NCBI GenBank assembly: GCA_036405515.1
Contig: DASWXM010000021.1
Coordinates: 1-36,890, forward strand
DNA length: 36,890 nt
Reading direction: 5' to 3'
Origin: JASLCR01 sp036405515
GTDB lineage: Bacteria > Patescibacteriota > Saccharimonadia > Saccharimonadales > Saccharimonadaceae
Below are positions 16,268 through 23,850 of this stretch, piece after piece. Both the position numbers and the translations under genes were made by a program. Positions within the stretch are counted from its first letter, which is position 1. Each line of letters opens with the position of its first letter. A model generated the notes under the pieces. The model made no database searches, was not told the origin of the DNA, and was given only the letters and a program-made list of their open reading frames with translations.

Positions 16268-18712
16268 CTAAAATCGAGGTGGCAACTCGTCAATATCGTC
16301 GGTCGTTGCCACTGGCTGACCAAGCGTACCAGAATACGTCGACAGAAAGGCGTCAGCACGAAGGTTGAATGTCTCAGCAGCATCACCTTCCTCATCCTTA
16401 CCCGAGCCTGCAGTACGTGGTAGATATACCTTATTTGCCATCACTGGACCATTAAAGACAAGTGACCTGTTGCATATATTCTCCCTGAGGGAAGATTCCG
16501 TTACTGTCCCCGCACCATTTATCGATACACCAGACTCACACGTAGAAAGCTTACCATTGTTGACATCACCCGTGGCGATCAGCCATGGATCAATACGCCC
16601 CACATTGTCATCGATGACAATATTCTTTGCGATAATAATCACACGAGGTATCTTGTTGATCGAGGTATATCTCCCGTCACTATACTCAAGATTGCTTCTG
16701 ATACGTACAGTTGCATTTGGATAGTAAAGCACTCTCTTAATACCCGAAGCATACGTTAGGACCGTTCCATCACTGTTACCGACGGATACTACCCCGTTGT
16801 CGGTCTCATGGTTATCAATAGTGCCCTCTTTGTAATCGTTGAAGTCAGGGGCTATCAGTCCACCGTATCTGCCCACACAGTTAATCCCATTGACGGTAGC
16901 CATGGTATTAGCAAAGGTCAGCGGATGATTACTGCTATCCCACGTATTGCCATCATTGTCGCCGTCTTTACCAAACGAGCCAGAAGACATGCGTCCGTCT
17001 ATATTACATCCATCAGAAAAGATACCGTACTCACCCCAGCTGCGGTAAAATTTATCGTCACCGTCGACAAGTATTGTTGTCGTACTCGTATCAATATTTC
17101 CAACAGCACGAAGGTCGTGCCCCATCACATGGACTTTTGGCTGCTTGCCAGACATAGAGCAGGTCATATTACTATGCCGCCAGCCGCTTTGCTCCCATCC
17201 TGGATTCTGAACTGAGGTCATATAGCAGATAACTTGCCCCAGATCCGCAGTGACTTCATCTGAGAAATTCTTACTTCCAGGGGGATTAGTATCTTCAAAA
17301 ATAATACTATCTGCATTGCATGGAGATGCAAGACTTCCTCTTGATCCAGCATAAACACAAGGGCTATCCGAACTATCCGTATAACTATTGCTCATAGCAT
17401 TTGCTTGTGGCCAACCGTCGAATTTCAGTCTTGTAATCTGCCACTTATGACTACCTGTAATTGTACTATTGAGAACCGTATTACTTACGCTTCCTGTCGA
17501 GCGGAATCGCACCGATTGAGTGAAAGAACTTTGAATTGATGCAATTGAAGGAATAAAGTTGTAGTTACACTCAAGTACGCCATTTACAGAATCCTGAGGA
17601 AGACTAAAACTTACAGTATTTGTCGTAGCATCTAGACTTCCACCAGCATTATAAAATATGAGAAAATACTGGTATTTCCTCTCGAGTGTTTTCATAGTGA
17701 TACTACCAGTTGATCCATCTCCAAGTGTAATATAAAACCAGTCGTTAGAATGAAAACTACCCCCTGAAGGACCAGAGAAATCCGAAGAGTCCATGCCCGT
17801 CACTGCCCCAGTCTTTCTATCACGCTTAAAGACTTTCATTCTCTGTTCACCGAAGCCAGGATCAGGGTCGTACATAGCTATCTTCTGATTACTAACCTGG
17901 TTGGCTCCCAAACAAGTTAAGCCAAACGGCAATATAGATTTGGCTTCATGTTGGGTGCCTTGCAAATTAAAGGCATAGCCCCCAGCAGGACCACCATTGG
18001 CATACCCTAGCAAACCCCCAGCAGAATTATTGCGTAGTCGAAAACGAAATACATTAGTATTAGGATGAGCACTGTCATCAACTTTCGTATCCAATCTAAC
18101 TCTTAATTGTCCTTGATACATACCGGTATTTGTGTCGAAACTTACCGGAACTGAATAGTACTTGTCAGTGCCATCGGTGTTAAGGCCAATGTTCATACCT
18201 CCTGCCGCTGCACCACATGGTCGGTTTGGATCGTTGACGGTATCGTTGACTATCGATGCGCGTCGGTTGTAGACTTCTTGCCAAGTTGCGCTTGCATCAC
18301 TTTTAACCTCAGCAATCAGTCTTACTTTCGCGTCTCTGACAGCATCTGTATTGAAGTCGCAGTCTATTCCCCTAAATCCGACCTGTGCAGCCATACCGGC
18401 ATCATTGGCTTGCTTAGGACCAGGCAAAAGGACGCTCACAATAAGTGTTTGGTTTTCGCCAGCCCCATTCCATCGGACAATATGCTTACCCCCCGTATCC
18501 TTGCCCTCAAGAGTCAGTCCAGCATCATCTGGTCCGTGAATAAGATATTCTTGCTGCGGTGAGATAATACTTCCGCGAGGTATAAACTGAGCAGCACGAG
18601 CCGGCAGATTAAAGGCAATAATGCCCGCAGCCAAAAGCACTATAGCAATAATTGCTACGCCCACCGCAAGCTTAGTATTTTGCATTTGATAGTGACGTGC
18701 CTGGCGCATCAT
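16268..18712 (-). CDS. Large secreted protein upstream of the pilus operon, function unknown
   Basis: From the ATG at 18712 (a second ATG follows directly) the product is 814 residues. The reading frame continues upstream, but a TACAAT box at 18722-18727 marks a likely start of transcription just before these codons. A basic N-terminus and one hydrophobic segment (about residues 14-36, ending near PARAA) indicate export. The mature part is rich in Gly, Asn, Asp and Ser and probably beta-structured. Cysteines are spread throughout. The last 200 residues include RVIIIAKNIVIDDNVG and SLVFNGPVMANKVYL, a beta-helix or bactofilin-like pattern. The protein ends in DELPPRF without a membrane anchor. 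I do not recognise a named family. Position and orientation next to pilM make a pilus-associated or PilY1-like adhesin a reasonable inference only. Confidence 0.7.
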   Translation of the reverse strand: MMRQARHYQMQNTKLAVGVAIIAIVLLAAGIIAFNLPARAAQFIPRGSIISPQQEYLIHGPDDAGLTLEGKDTGGKHIVRWNGAGENQTLIVSVLLPGPKQANDAGMAAQVGFRGIDCDFNTDAVRDAKVRLIAEVKSDASATWQEVYNRRASIVNDTVNDPNRPCGAAAGGMNIGLNTDGTDKYYSVPVSFDTNTGMYQGQLRVRLDTKVDDSAHPNTNVFRFRLRNNSAGGLLGYANGGPAGGYAFNLQGTQHEAKSILPFGLTCLGANQVSNQKIAMYDPDPGFGEQRMKVFKRDRKTGAVTGMDSSDFSGPSGGSFHSNDWFYITLGDGSTGSITMKTLERKYQYFLIFYNAGGSLDATTNTVSFSLPQDSVNGVLECNYNFIPSIASIQSSFTQSVRFRSTGSVSNTVLNSTITGSHKWQITRLKFDGWPQANAMSNSYTDSSDSPCVYAGSRGSLASPCNADSIIFEDTNPPGSKNFSDEVTADLGQVICYMTSVQNPGWEQSGWRHSNMTCSMSGKQPKVHVMGHDLRAVGNIDTSTTTILVDGDDKFYRSWGEYGIFSDGCNIDGRMSSGSFGKDGDNDGNTWDSSNHPLTFANTMATVNGINCVGRYGGLIAPDFNDYKEGTIDNHETDNGVVSVGNSDGTVLTYASGIKRVLYYPNATVRIRSNLEYSDGRYTSINKIPRVIIIAKNIVIDDNVGRIDPWLIATGDVNNGKLSTCESGVSINGAGTVTESSLRENICNRSLVFNGPVMANKVYLPRTAGSGKDEEGDAAETFNLRADAFLSTYSGTLGQPVATTDDIDELPPRF

Positions 18713-18721
18713 ATAGTGTTT

Positions 18722-18727
18722 ATTGTA
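18722..18727 (-). promoter_or_regulatory. -10 box of the large secreted-protein gene
   Basis: TACAAT on the minus strand ends nine bases before the tandem ATGs at 18712 and 18709, again with no Shine-Dalgarno sequence. It fixes the preferred start of the gene. Confidence 0.5.
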
Positions 18728-18763
18728 GCATAAGCGTATTTGAAAAATGTCCACAATTGACAC

Positions 18764-18803
18764 GCGGGTGCCCCGGCTACATTGCTGCAGCCGGGGCACC
18801 CGC
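18764..18803 (-). terminator. Long GC-rich hairpin after the GC-rich secreted-protein gene
   Basis: A perfect 15-base stem (GCGGGTGCCCCGGCT at 18764-18778 with its complement at 18789-18803) has a ten-base loop, 31 bases past the stop codon at 18835. No U-tract follows on the minus strand. It resembles U-less hairpin terminators common in high-GC actinobacteria more than the AT-flanked terminators elsewhere in the window. Confidence 0.75.
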
Positions 18804-18834
18804 TTGGGTGGATGTTACATGGACAGTGGAAGCC

Positions 18835-19842
18835 CTACCTGGAAGAACGACGCAGCGTCTTCTTCCACAGGTAGGTCCTGCCGTTGAGCCGGTAAGTGAC
18901 CGTCACTACCGCGGTGAGCCTGACCTTGCGGTTCACGACTCGCCACACCTCGCCGCGCTTGAGCGTCCTGCTCCGGATGATGGTCTTCCCTCTCCGAGGG
19001 TCGAACTTGACCTTGACGGGAAGAGTCGTCTTACCGTACCGGTTGTTCACCGTGACCACACCCCCTCGAATGCTCGTGATCTTGCGAGCGGCGAGCCGAG
19101 GACGGATCACGGTCGTGGTGCTCCCGCCCGAGTAATTCGGGTCGTACGAGCTAACCACAGCAGTGCCGCACTTGCCGTCGATGAACCTGGTGAGGCGGTA
19201 GATCCTCTGCCCAGAAGGAAGCACCTCGTACACCTTGTACGTGCCCGGGGGCAATCCCAGCGTGGTCGCGGCGGATTGCCCATCGGCGATCTCGCCACCA
19301 TACCGGAACTGTGCCCCGTACGCGGGGAACTGCGGGTCGAAGTCGACCAAGTTACCCGGAGGCAGCGGCCAACCAGTGGCATCGGCGGTGTTCGCGAGTG
19401 ATACGTTCACGTTCCACAAGCTGTCACCAGAGTTGCACGTGCCCTTCGTCACCGAGATCGCGTTCTGCGCCTGAGCGCAGGACGAGTCGGGCTCGGTACT
19501 GAAGCTAAACGTGAACTTCTTGTCGGGGTCGTAGTAGTTCTTCGCCACGACAGTGACTTCTGAGGCACCGTTCAGGTACCCCGTCTTGACGTACCACCAC
19601 CCGTTCTGCGGCAGTGAACCGCTCTGACCCTCGACCTGGTAGCTCGCGTAGTCATCCTGCGGGATCCAAATCCGATCCCACTTGATGCAGCCGTAGTCCT
19701 CAGAGAGGGGGGGCTGCGGGTTCCAGGTTGCATGAGCAGGGGATGCCCCCAACCCAGCGACGATCCCCGTAGCTGCAAGCAGCAAACTGAGGAACATGAT
19801 GATCACCAGGCTGAATGCCCGGCGAGAGGCGCGAAACATCAT
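18835..19842 (-). CDS. GC-rich secreted protein, actinobacteria-like base composition
   Basis: The start is the ATG at 19842 (or 19839), because an AAGGAAAGG ribosome binding site lies eight bases upstream. Longer in-frame readings lack one. The 335-residue product has a basic N-terminus, a hydrophobic signal segment (about residues 8-33) and an AHA-type cleavage site before TWNPQPP. The mature protein has about seven cysteines and many aromatic residues in the first 130 residues. A beta-rich middle (PPGTYKVYEVLPSGQRIYRL) follows, and then a strongly basic C-terminal 90 residues (RPRLAARKITSIRG). No membrane anchor or sortase signal is present, so it may be released or held on the wall by charge. 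I do not recognise the family. One 60-base line (19321-19380) has 41 G/C, against about 45% in ychF. Codon use also favours G/C at third positions, suggesting transfer from a high-GC donor. Confidence 0.75.
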   Translation of the reverse strand: MMFRASRRAFSLVIIMFLSLLLAATGIVAGLGASPAHATWNPQPPLSEDYGCIKWDRIWIPQDDYASYQVEGQSGSLPQNGWWYVKTGYLNGASEVTVVAKNYYDPDKKFTFSFSTEPDSSCAQAQNAISVTKGTCNSGDSLWNVNVSLANTADATGWPLPPGNLVDFDPQFPAYGAQFRYGGEIADGQSAATTLGLPPGTYKVYEVLPSGQRIYRLTRFIDGKCGTAVVSSYDPNYSGGSTTTVIRPRLAARKITSIRGGVVTVNNRYGKTTLPVKVKFDPRRGKTIIRSRTLKRGEVWRVVNRKVRLTAVVTVTYRLNGRTYLWKKTLRRSSR

Positions 19843-20036
19843 CTCGCTATCCTTTCCTTCCAAGCATCCAGACTGTCTGGTATGCGGTTGTGTCTCAACT
19901 GTCCAATAATGTAAAGGAGCACCCACAAGCCAACTAATGGACCTGCAAGTGCTTCGATAATTTCTTGGGAGCACGAGGTATTCACCAGCTGAGACTTGAC
20001 CAACCACCAGACTGTCTGGTACGTTGATGCTTGCAT
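19839..20036 (-). CDS. Possible small membrane ORF coupled to the GC-rich gene
   Basis: This 65-codon frame has one hydrophobic segment (IIEALAGPLVGLWVLLYIIG). Its TGA overlaps the ATG of the GC-rich gene (ATGA), which would give translational coupling. Against it, the ATG sits within the best -10 hexamer (TAAAAT, 20035-20040), there is no ribosome binding site, and two palindromes fall inside the frame. It could be a true leader peptide made from a different promoter, a gene remnant, or chance. I rate it as unproven. Confidence 0.3.
   Translation of the reverse strand: MQASTYQTVWWLVKSQLVNTSCSQEIIEALAGPLVGLWVLLYIIGQLRHNRIPDSLDAWKERIAR
19868..19880. promoter_or_regulatory. Palindrome CCAGACTGTCTGG, proximal copy
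   Basis: This perfect 6-1-6 palindrome sits directly upstream of the ribosome binding site of the GC-rich secreted gene. The one-base centre makes an RNA hairpin unlikely, so a dimeric DNA-binding regulator is the better explanation. A second copy lies 139 bases upstream, centre to centre. Confidence 0.5.
20006..20020. promoter_or_regulatory. Palindrome ACCAGACTGTCTGGT, distal copy
   Basis: This perfect 15-base palindrome shares the 13-base core with the copy at 19868-19880. It lies at about +8 to +22 from the transcription start predicted from the promoter at 20035-20063, a classical position for a repressor operator. Confidence 0.55.
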
Positions 20037-20063
20037 TTTACTATATTTTTTATATTTTGTAAA
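20035..20063 (-). promoter_or_regulatory. Promoter of the GC-rich secreted-protein gene
   Basis: On the minus strand TTTACA (20058-20063), a 17-base AT-only or nearly AT-only spacer and TAAAAT (20035-20040) form a good sigma-70 promoter. It implies a leader of about 185 bases carrying both CCAGACTGTCTGG palindromes. The design closely matches the promoter of the other GC-rich gene (25214-25242). Confidence 0.6.
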
Positions 20064-20069
20064 ACATAA

Positions 20070-20087
20070 GGGTTATGCATCCAACCC
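20070..20087 (-). terminator. Weak hairpin after the LRR protein gene
   Basis: GGGTT (20070-20074) and AACCC (20083-20087) can pair around an eight-base loop, 30 bases past the stop codon at 20118. On the minus strand TTATGTTTTAC follows. The stem is short, so termination here is uncertain. Confidence 0.3.
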
Positions 20088-20117
20088 CTAAATCACGCTA
20101 ATCTTCTCCTCATTATA

Positions 20118-21692
20118 CTATCTTGTCATTGCTGACCGAAATAATCTTTTATGCGCACTTACTACACCAGCTAGGAGAAGTAATCCTGCGCCAGCCAAAG
20201 CTATCAGAAGGATTGGTGGCCCCTGCTCTCTTCCTGCCACACCCGCGTCTGGAGCACGTGGCACTGAGATATCCGAAGATGGGTCGCCCCCTTCTGGATT
20301 TGAGTAAACAAATGTCACTACATTCTGGCCATCTGCCGCAGCGAGTGTCGCAGTATGTGGGCTACTTGGAGTAACGATGGTATAGCCTGCAATAGTCGGT
20401 GCAGTGAATCCTTGGATAGCACCTATACGGAAGTAATGACTCAAGTCATTTGATTCATTTGAATTGGCGAGGTAGTCAGCCAAGTCGTCACCCGTAGCTA
20501 CAGAGGACAGAGCAAGTGTAGTCCCATTAGTATTTTGGTAGTTAACGGTCATCTGCGCCGGATTGATGAGATGACCGCCAAATGAGATGGTGTCTAACTG
20601 GTCTCCATCACCGTTGACATCACTACTGAATGCACTCTCTGGATAAAGCGTCTGTGCATCTTGTAGATTGCTAGGATTTGATGGGTCGGCAGTATAAAGA
20701 CGGACATAGCGGATATCCATCGCAGAACTAAAGTCGCCACCACTCAATTCGGTGATATCGGCAAATTGCAAATAAAAAGCCGTAGGGTCGATGTTAGCGA
20801 TACTAGTAGGAATGGCTACCGAAGTGAGTTGATTGTATGAAAAAATATCTTGCGGCAGAGATGTCAGACCAGCGCCAAGTGTCACTGAAGTGATGTTATT
20901 TTGAGCAAATGCACCCGCACCAATGGAGGTCACTGAATCAGAGATCGTAACCACGTTGAGCTGATTACCAGCAAAGGCATTATCACCCAGCACAATCAAT
21001 GAACTTGGAAGAACCAAACTGCCGCTAAGCTGGTTATTAGCAAACGCATACGGCTCAATATTTTCCAGTGAGCTCCCCATAGTCAGTGAAGTGAGCTGAT
21101 TGCTTGCGAACGCAGAGCTCCCAATACTATTAAGTGAACTTCCGAGTATGAGTGTTGTTATCTGGTTACTTGTGAATGCACTGTCGCCTATCGTAAGCAT
21201 AGAGTCCGGGATAGTCAGTGTCGTTATCTGGTTGCCGTTCGAGAATGCATTACTACCTATTGTAGCCACTGAATTACCAAGAGTAAGCGAAGTAAGCTGA
21301 TTGAACATAAAAGCACTGTTACCGATCGTAGTCACAGAGTCAGGAATGACAACAGAGGTAAGTGAATTAGCAATAAACGCGCCCGTACCTATATTTGTCA
21401 CTGAGCTTGGAATAGTTACAGCGGTAATTGATTTTGCGCTAAATGCCGAAGTACCGATTGCCGTTACTGTTTGTCCACTAATAGTACTTGGAATATCAAC
21501 GACGGTAGGGCATGCAGGATTTGCTCCATTATTGCCTTCGTTGGCATAGTATTCACTTATAACTCCAGAGCTAATTGCAAAACAGCTATCAGGTGGCGTA
21601 GCAGCAAATGCTCCGGGAGATTCGAGTATACCACCAAGTAATACACACGCGAGTGTGACTATTCCGATGCTTAGGTTTTTTGTTATTTTCAT
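20118..21692 (-). CDS. BspA-like leucine-rich-repeat protein with MucBP domain and APDAG wall-sorting tail
   Basis: This 524-residue surface protein begins with a signal peptide (about residues 1-30, cleaved near AFA). From about residue 78 to 310 it has ten or so LRR_5/BspA repeats of 22-24 residues (pattern IGxxAFxxNQLTSLTLxxSLxx). After a spacer, residues about 385-465 match a MucBP domain (MTVNYQNTNGT ... TIAGYTIV ... VTFVYSN). The end shows VPRAPDAG (about 477-484), a hydrophobic helix and a basic tail (HKRLFR), the layout of a sortase substrate with an unusual motif. BspA repeats and MucBP domains are known from adhesins, so binding to a host surface is likely. A ribosome binding site AAAGGA precedes the ATG. 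It is divergent from ychF. Confidence 0.85.
   Translation of the reverse strand: MKITKNLSIGIVTLACVLLGGILESPGAFAATPPDSCFAISSGVISEYYANEGNNGANPACPTVVDIPSTISGQTVTAIGTSAFSAKSITAVTIPSSVTNIGTGAFIANSLTSVVIPDSVTTIGNSAFMFNQLTSLTLGNSVATIGSNAFSNGNQITTLTIPDSMLTIGDSAFTSNQITTLILGSSLNSIGSSAFASNQLTSLTMGSSLENIEPYAFANNQLSGSLVLPSSLIVLGDNAFAGNQLNVVTISDSVTSIGAGAFAQNNITSVTLGAGLTSLPQDIFSYNQLTSVAIPTSIANIDPTAFYLQFADITELSGGDFSSAMDIRYVRLYTADPSNPSNLQDAQTLYPESAFSSDVNGDGDQLDTISFGGHLINPAQMTVNYQNTNGTTLALSSVATGDDLADYLANSNESNDLSHYFRIGAIQGFTAPTIAGYTIVTPSSPHTATLAAADGQNVVTFVYSNPEGGDPSSDISVPRAPDAGVAGREQGPPILLIALAGAGLLLLAGVVSAHKRLFRSAMTR
20762..21461 (-). repeat. Tandem LRR-coding repeat units
   Basis: Units of about 66-72 bases encode the BspA-like leucine-rich repeats. 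The DNA copies are diverged but share words such as the codons for NQLTSL. Slippage or recombination could change the copy number. This is coding repetition, not a CRISPR or intergenic array. Confidence 0.7.
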
Positions 21693-21737
21693 GTTAATTT
21701 TCCTTTGAATGTGCGACTCGACTATGTCTTTAATACG

Positions 21738-21743
21738 ATTATA
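21738..21743 (-). promoter_or_regulatory. -10 box of the LRR protein gene
   Basis: TATAAT on the minus strand lies 45 bases before the ATG at 21692, giving a conventional leader with an AAAGGA ribosome binding site. The -35 is weak. It faces the ychF promoter across a 119-base divergent gap. Confidence 0.5.
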
Positions 21744-21795
21744 CCACTAGCTTTATAAACGGGATAATCTCGTAGTATTTTGGTATCACCTCTGT

Positions 21796-21801
21796 TATAA
21801 T
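21796..21801 (+). promoter_or_regulatory. -10 box of ychF
   Basis: TATAAT is followed by ten bases and the ychF ATG at 21812. Transcription would start one to four bases before the start codon, and there is no Shine-Dalgarno sequence. Confidence 0.55.
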
Positions 21802-21811
21802 TACAATAACT

Positions 21812-22894
21812 ATGAGCTCCCTTTCAATCGGCATTGTAGGCCTACCAAACGTCGGTAAATCGACGCTTTTTAATGCGCTCACCAATAGCGAAATCCTCGC
21901 GGCCAACTATCCTTTTGCTACTATCGAACCAAATACTGGCATCGTACCCGTGCCCGATGAGCGTCTAGGTGTCCTCGCTGGTCTCTATGGAAGCCAAAAA
22001 ATCCTCCCGGCAACCGTAACTTTCGTCGATATTGCTGGTCTCGTAGCGGGCGCTTCCAAAGGTGAAGGTCTCGGCAACCAGTTCCTTGCCAATATCCGTC
22101 AGTGTGACGCGATCGTGCACGTAGTACGCGCATTTGAAAATGATGATATCGTGCGACATGACGGTGGATCGGTTGATCCCAAGAGTGATATCGAAATCAT
22201 CAACACAGAGCTAATCCTAGCCGATATCCAGACGGTTGAAAAACGCCTGCCTGCCCTGCAGAAAGAAGCGAAATCCAAGCCTGCGGCTCGAGAAGCAGCC
22301 AGCTATCTCGAAAGTCTTCTGCGTCACCTTGAAGCCGGCACACCCCTGTCTGCATTGCCATCTCTCGATATGGATGCTATCCATGACCTGCATCTTTTGA
22401 CCGCAAAGCCAATCATCTACGCTTTTAACGTGGATGAAGAAGGACTTTCCGATGAGACTATACAGCATCCGCTAAGTGATCTCGTCGCGCCAGCAAAAAG
22501 TCTCTTTGTCTCAGCAAAAATCGAAGAGGAGCTCAAAGGCCTCGATGCAAATGATGCCAAAGAGCTCCTTGAGAGCTACGGTGTACACGACACTGGCCTC
22601 ACGCAGCTAATTCACGCTGCGTACGAAACATTAGGTCTACAAAGCTACTTGACCGCCGGGCCAAAAGAAGTCCGTGCATGGACGATTCGCTCAGGCTATA
22701 CTGCCCCACAGGCTGCCGGGGTTATTCACACCGATTTTGAACGAGGTTTTATCGCTGCACAGATCGTTGACTACAATGATCTTGTGACTGCAGGTAGCGA
22801 ACAAGCTGCAAAAGCAGCCGGAAAAGTACGCACTGAAGGCAAAGACTATGTCATGCAACCTGGTGACATAGTCGAGTTTCGTTTTAACGTCTAG
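21812..22894 (+). CDS. ychF: Redox-regulated ribosome-binding ATPase YchF (OLA1 family)
   Basis: This 360-residue Obg-family P-loop protein associates with ribosomes and favours ATP over GTP in studied members. Visible elements are the P-loop GLPNVGKST (residues 10-18), the G2 region YPFATIEPN, and G3 DIAGLVAGASKGEGLGNQFL. A coiled-coil insertion (about 130-205) follows, and NVDEE replaces the NKxD specificity motif. The C-terminal TGS domain (about 275-358) has RSGYTAPQAAGVIHTDFERGFI and ends in VEFRFNV. The length is normal. It is the only plus-strand gene between 4 kb and the window end and sits between surface-protein genes. Its transcript seems leaderless. Confidence 0.96.
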   Translation: MSSLSIGIVGLPNVGKSTLFNALTNSEILAANYPFATIEPNTGIVPVPDERLGVLAGLYGSQKILPATVTFVDIAGLVAGASKGEGLGNQFLANIRQCDAIVHVVRAFENDDIVRHDGGSVDPKSDIEIINTELILADIQTVEKRLPALQKEAKSKPAAREAASYLESLLRHLEAGTPLSALPSLDMDAIHDLHLLTAKPIIYAFNVDEEGLSDETIQHPLSDLVAPAKSLFVSAKIEEELKGLDANDAKELLESYGVHDTGLTQLIHAAYETLGLQSYLTAGPKEVRAWTIRSGYTAPQAAGVIHTDFERGFIAAQIVDYNDLVTAGSEQAAKAAGKVRTEGKDYVMQPGDIVEFRFNV

Positions 22895-22916
22895 TAGAAG
22901 TTTCGAAAATGAAGTG

Positions 22917-22945
22917 CCCCCGCCAGCGTAAAAGCTTAACGGGGG
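22917..22945. terminator. Hairpin between convergent ychF and sortase genes
   Basis: CCCCCG (22917-22922) pairs with CGGGGG (22940-22945) around 17 bases that can form a small inner AGC/GCT pairing. Only short T/A runs follow on either side, so it may serve both convergent genes with moderate efficiency. Confidence 0.6.
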
Positions 22946-22968
22946 TAAAATCGAACAATCCGATCACT

Positions 22969-23661
22969 TCACGAGACAGGCACGGCAAACCAGATAGTAC
23001 GCATTGTCCAGTCTCCCGGACCACGTCGCTCTCCAGAGCACACCGTAATAGTGAGCATCGAAGAACCACTCGCATCAAGCACCCGATCTGCCGGATAATC
23101 CGCCACACGAACTTCGACACGCTCGACGACCTGATACTGCAACTTACCTGTACGACCAATGACAGTGAAAACATCACCGCCCTGTAGCTTTTCGTACAGG
23201 AAATTGCCCAGCGCCTCCTGTCCTGGTGGATAGGTATGTGCGGTAAAGTTCACCGCACCCTTCTTTGAACCAGGTTTAGCACCATCGGCATCCCAGGCAA
23301 ATACCTGTGGATCAAGCCCTTCCGGGTCAGGTAACGAGAAACCGTTGTCCCCCACCTTGATGCGACCAAGCGCCTGCACAGACCGCTTTCCAACCCCCTG
23401 TATCAAAAGAGAGGTCGGAATAAACGGTTTGTTATCAGCAGATGCTTGAGATGTTTCGGTCGACGAGGCCTGACCCGGAGAATCGGTCATAACACTCACC
23501 GACGGAGACACGTTGCCAACCACCGGGTTTGGCAGTGGTGGCGGCGATTGCCAAGAATCGCGCAAGGTCCAAAAAGTACCTTCTGCGATCAGACAAATCA
23601 CACCGATGTATAGCATCCACCGCAGCGCGGAGGACGAGGCATGCAGCTTGTGTTTTGCCAC
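22969..23661 (-). CDS. Sortase (class E/F-like transpeptidase)
   Basis: This 230-residue membrane-anchored cysteine transpeptidase would attach surface proteins to the wall. An N-terminal membrane helix (about residues 14-32) is followed by a Pro/Ser-rich linker (about 38-75) and the sortase domain (about 80-229). Catalytic residues are visible: His142 in NFTAHTY, Cys208 in LTITVCSG, and Arg221 in DWTMRTIW. The cysteine motif is TITVC rather than the common TLxTC. The spacing and the GxEALGNFLYEKLQGGD segment are closest to actinobacterial class E/F sortases. The GTG start at 23661 has a very good AGGAGG ribosome binding site. It has its own strong promoter. Likely local substrates are the two APD(T/A)G proteins, with the PPSTGG protein a further candidate. 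Confidence 0.88.
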   Translation of the reverse strand: MAKHKLHASSSALRWMLYIGVICLIAEGTFWTLRDSWQSPPPLPNPVVGNVSPSVSVMTDSPGQASSTETSQASADNKPFIPTSLLIQGVGKRSVQALGRIKVGDNGFSLPDPEGLDPQVFAWDADGAKPGSKKGAVNFTAHTYPPGQEALGNFLYEKLQGGDVFTVIGRTGKLQYQVVERVEVRVADYPADRVLDASGSSMLTITVCSGERRGPGDWTMRTIWFAVPVS

Positions 23662-23729
23662 TCTTCCTCCTACATGAAGTCGGATTGTTCAGGTGCGAAC
23701 AGGATTCTAATTCCCATTCGATAATATAT

Positions 23730-23758
23730 ATTATACAACAATTATTTTTATAAAGCAA
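23730..23758 (-). promoter_or_regulatory. Sortase promoter
   Basis: On the minus strand TTGCTT (23753-23758), a 17-base spacer and TATAAT (23730-23735) precede a leader of about 65 bases and the AGGAGG ribosome binding site. This is a strong sigma-70-type arrangement. It starts just downstream of the terminator of the GC-rich gene. Confidence 0.65.
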
Positions 23759-23765
23759 TGAAAGA

Positions 23766-23805
23766 GCCCGGCTTCATCTACACTGGCTGTGTAGCGAAGC
23801 CGGGC
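23766..23805 (-). terminator. Long two-part hairpin after the GC-rich wall-protein gene
   Basis: GCCCGGCTTC (23766-23775) pairs with GAAGCCGGGC (23796-23805). Inside it CTACAC (23778-23783) pairs with GTGTAG (23789-23794) around a five-base loop. On the minus strand TCTTTCATT follows. It lies 45 bases past the stop codon. Like the hairpin at 18764-18803 it is much more GC-rich than the local intergenic DNA. Confidence 0.8.
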
Positions 23806-23850
23806 GTACCCTCACACTAGACTATCAGAGTAGTCTGGTCTTGACCTTGA

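Noticed and set aside
18697..19401. 234-codon plus-strand frame opposite the other GC-rich gene
   Set aside because: Same cause: antisense of GC-rich coding DNA. It also spans the terminator hairpin and has Arg/Pro-rich low-complexity sequence.
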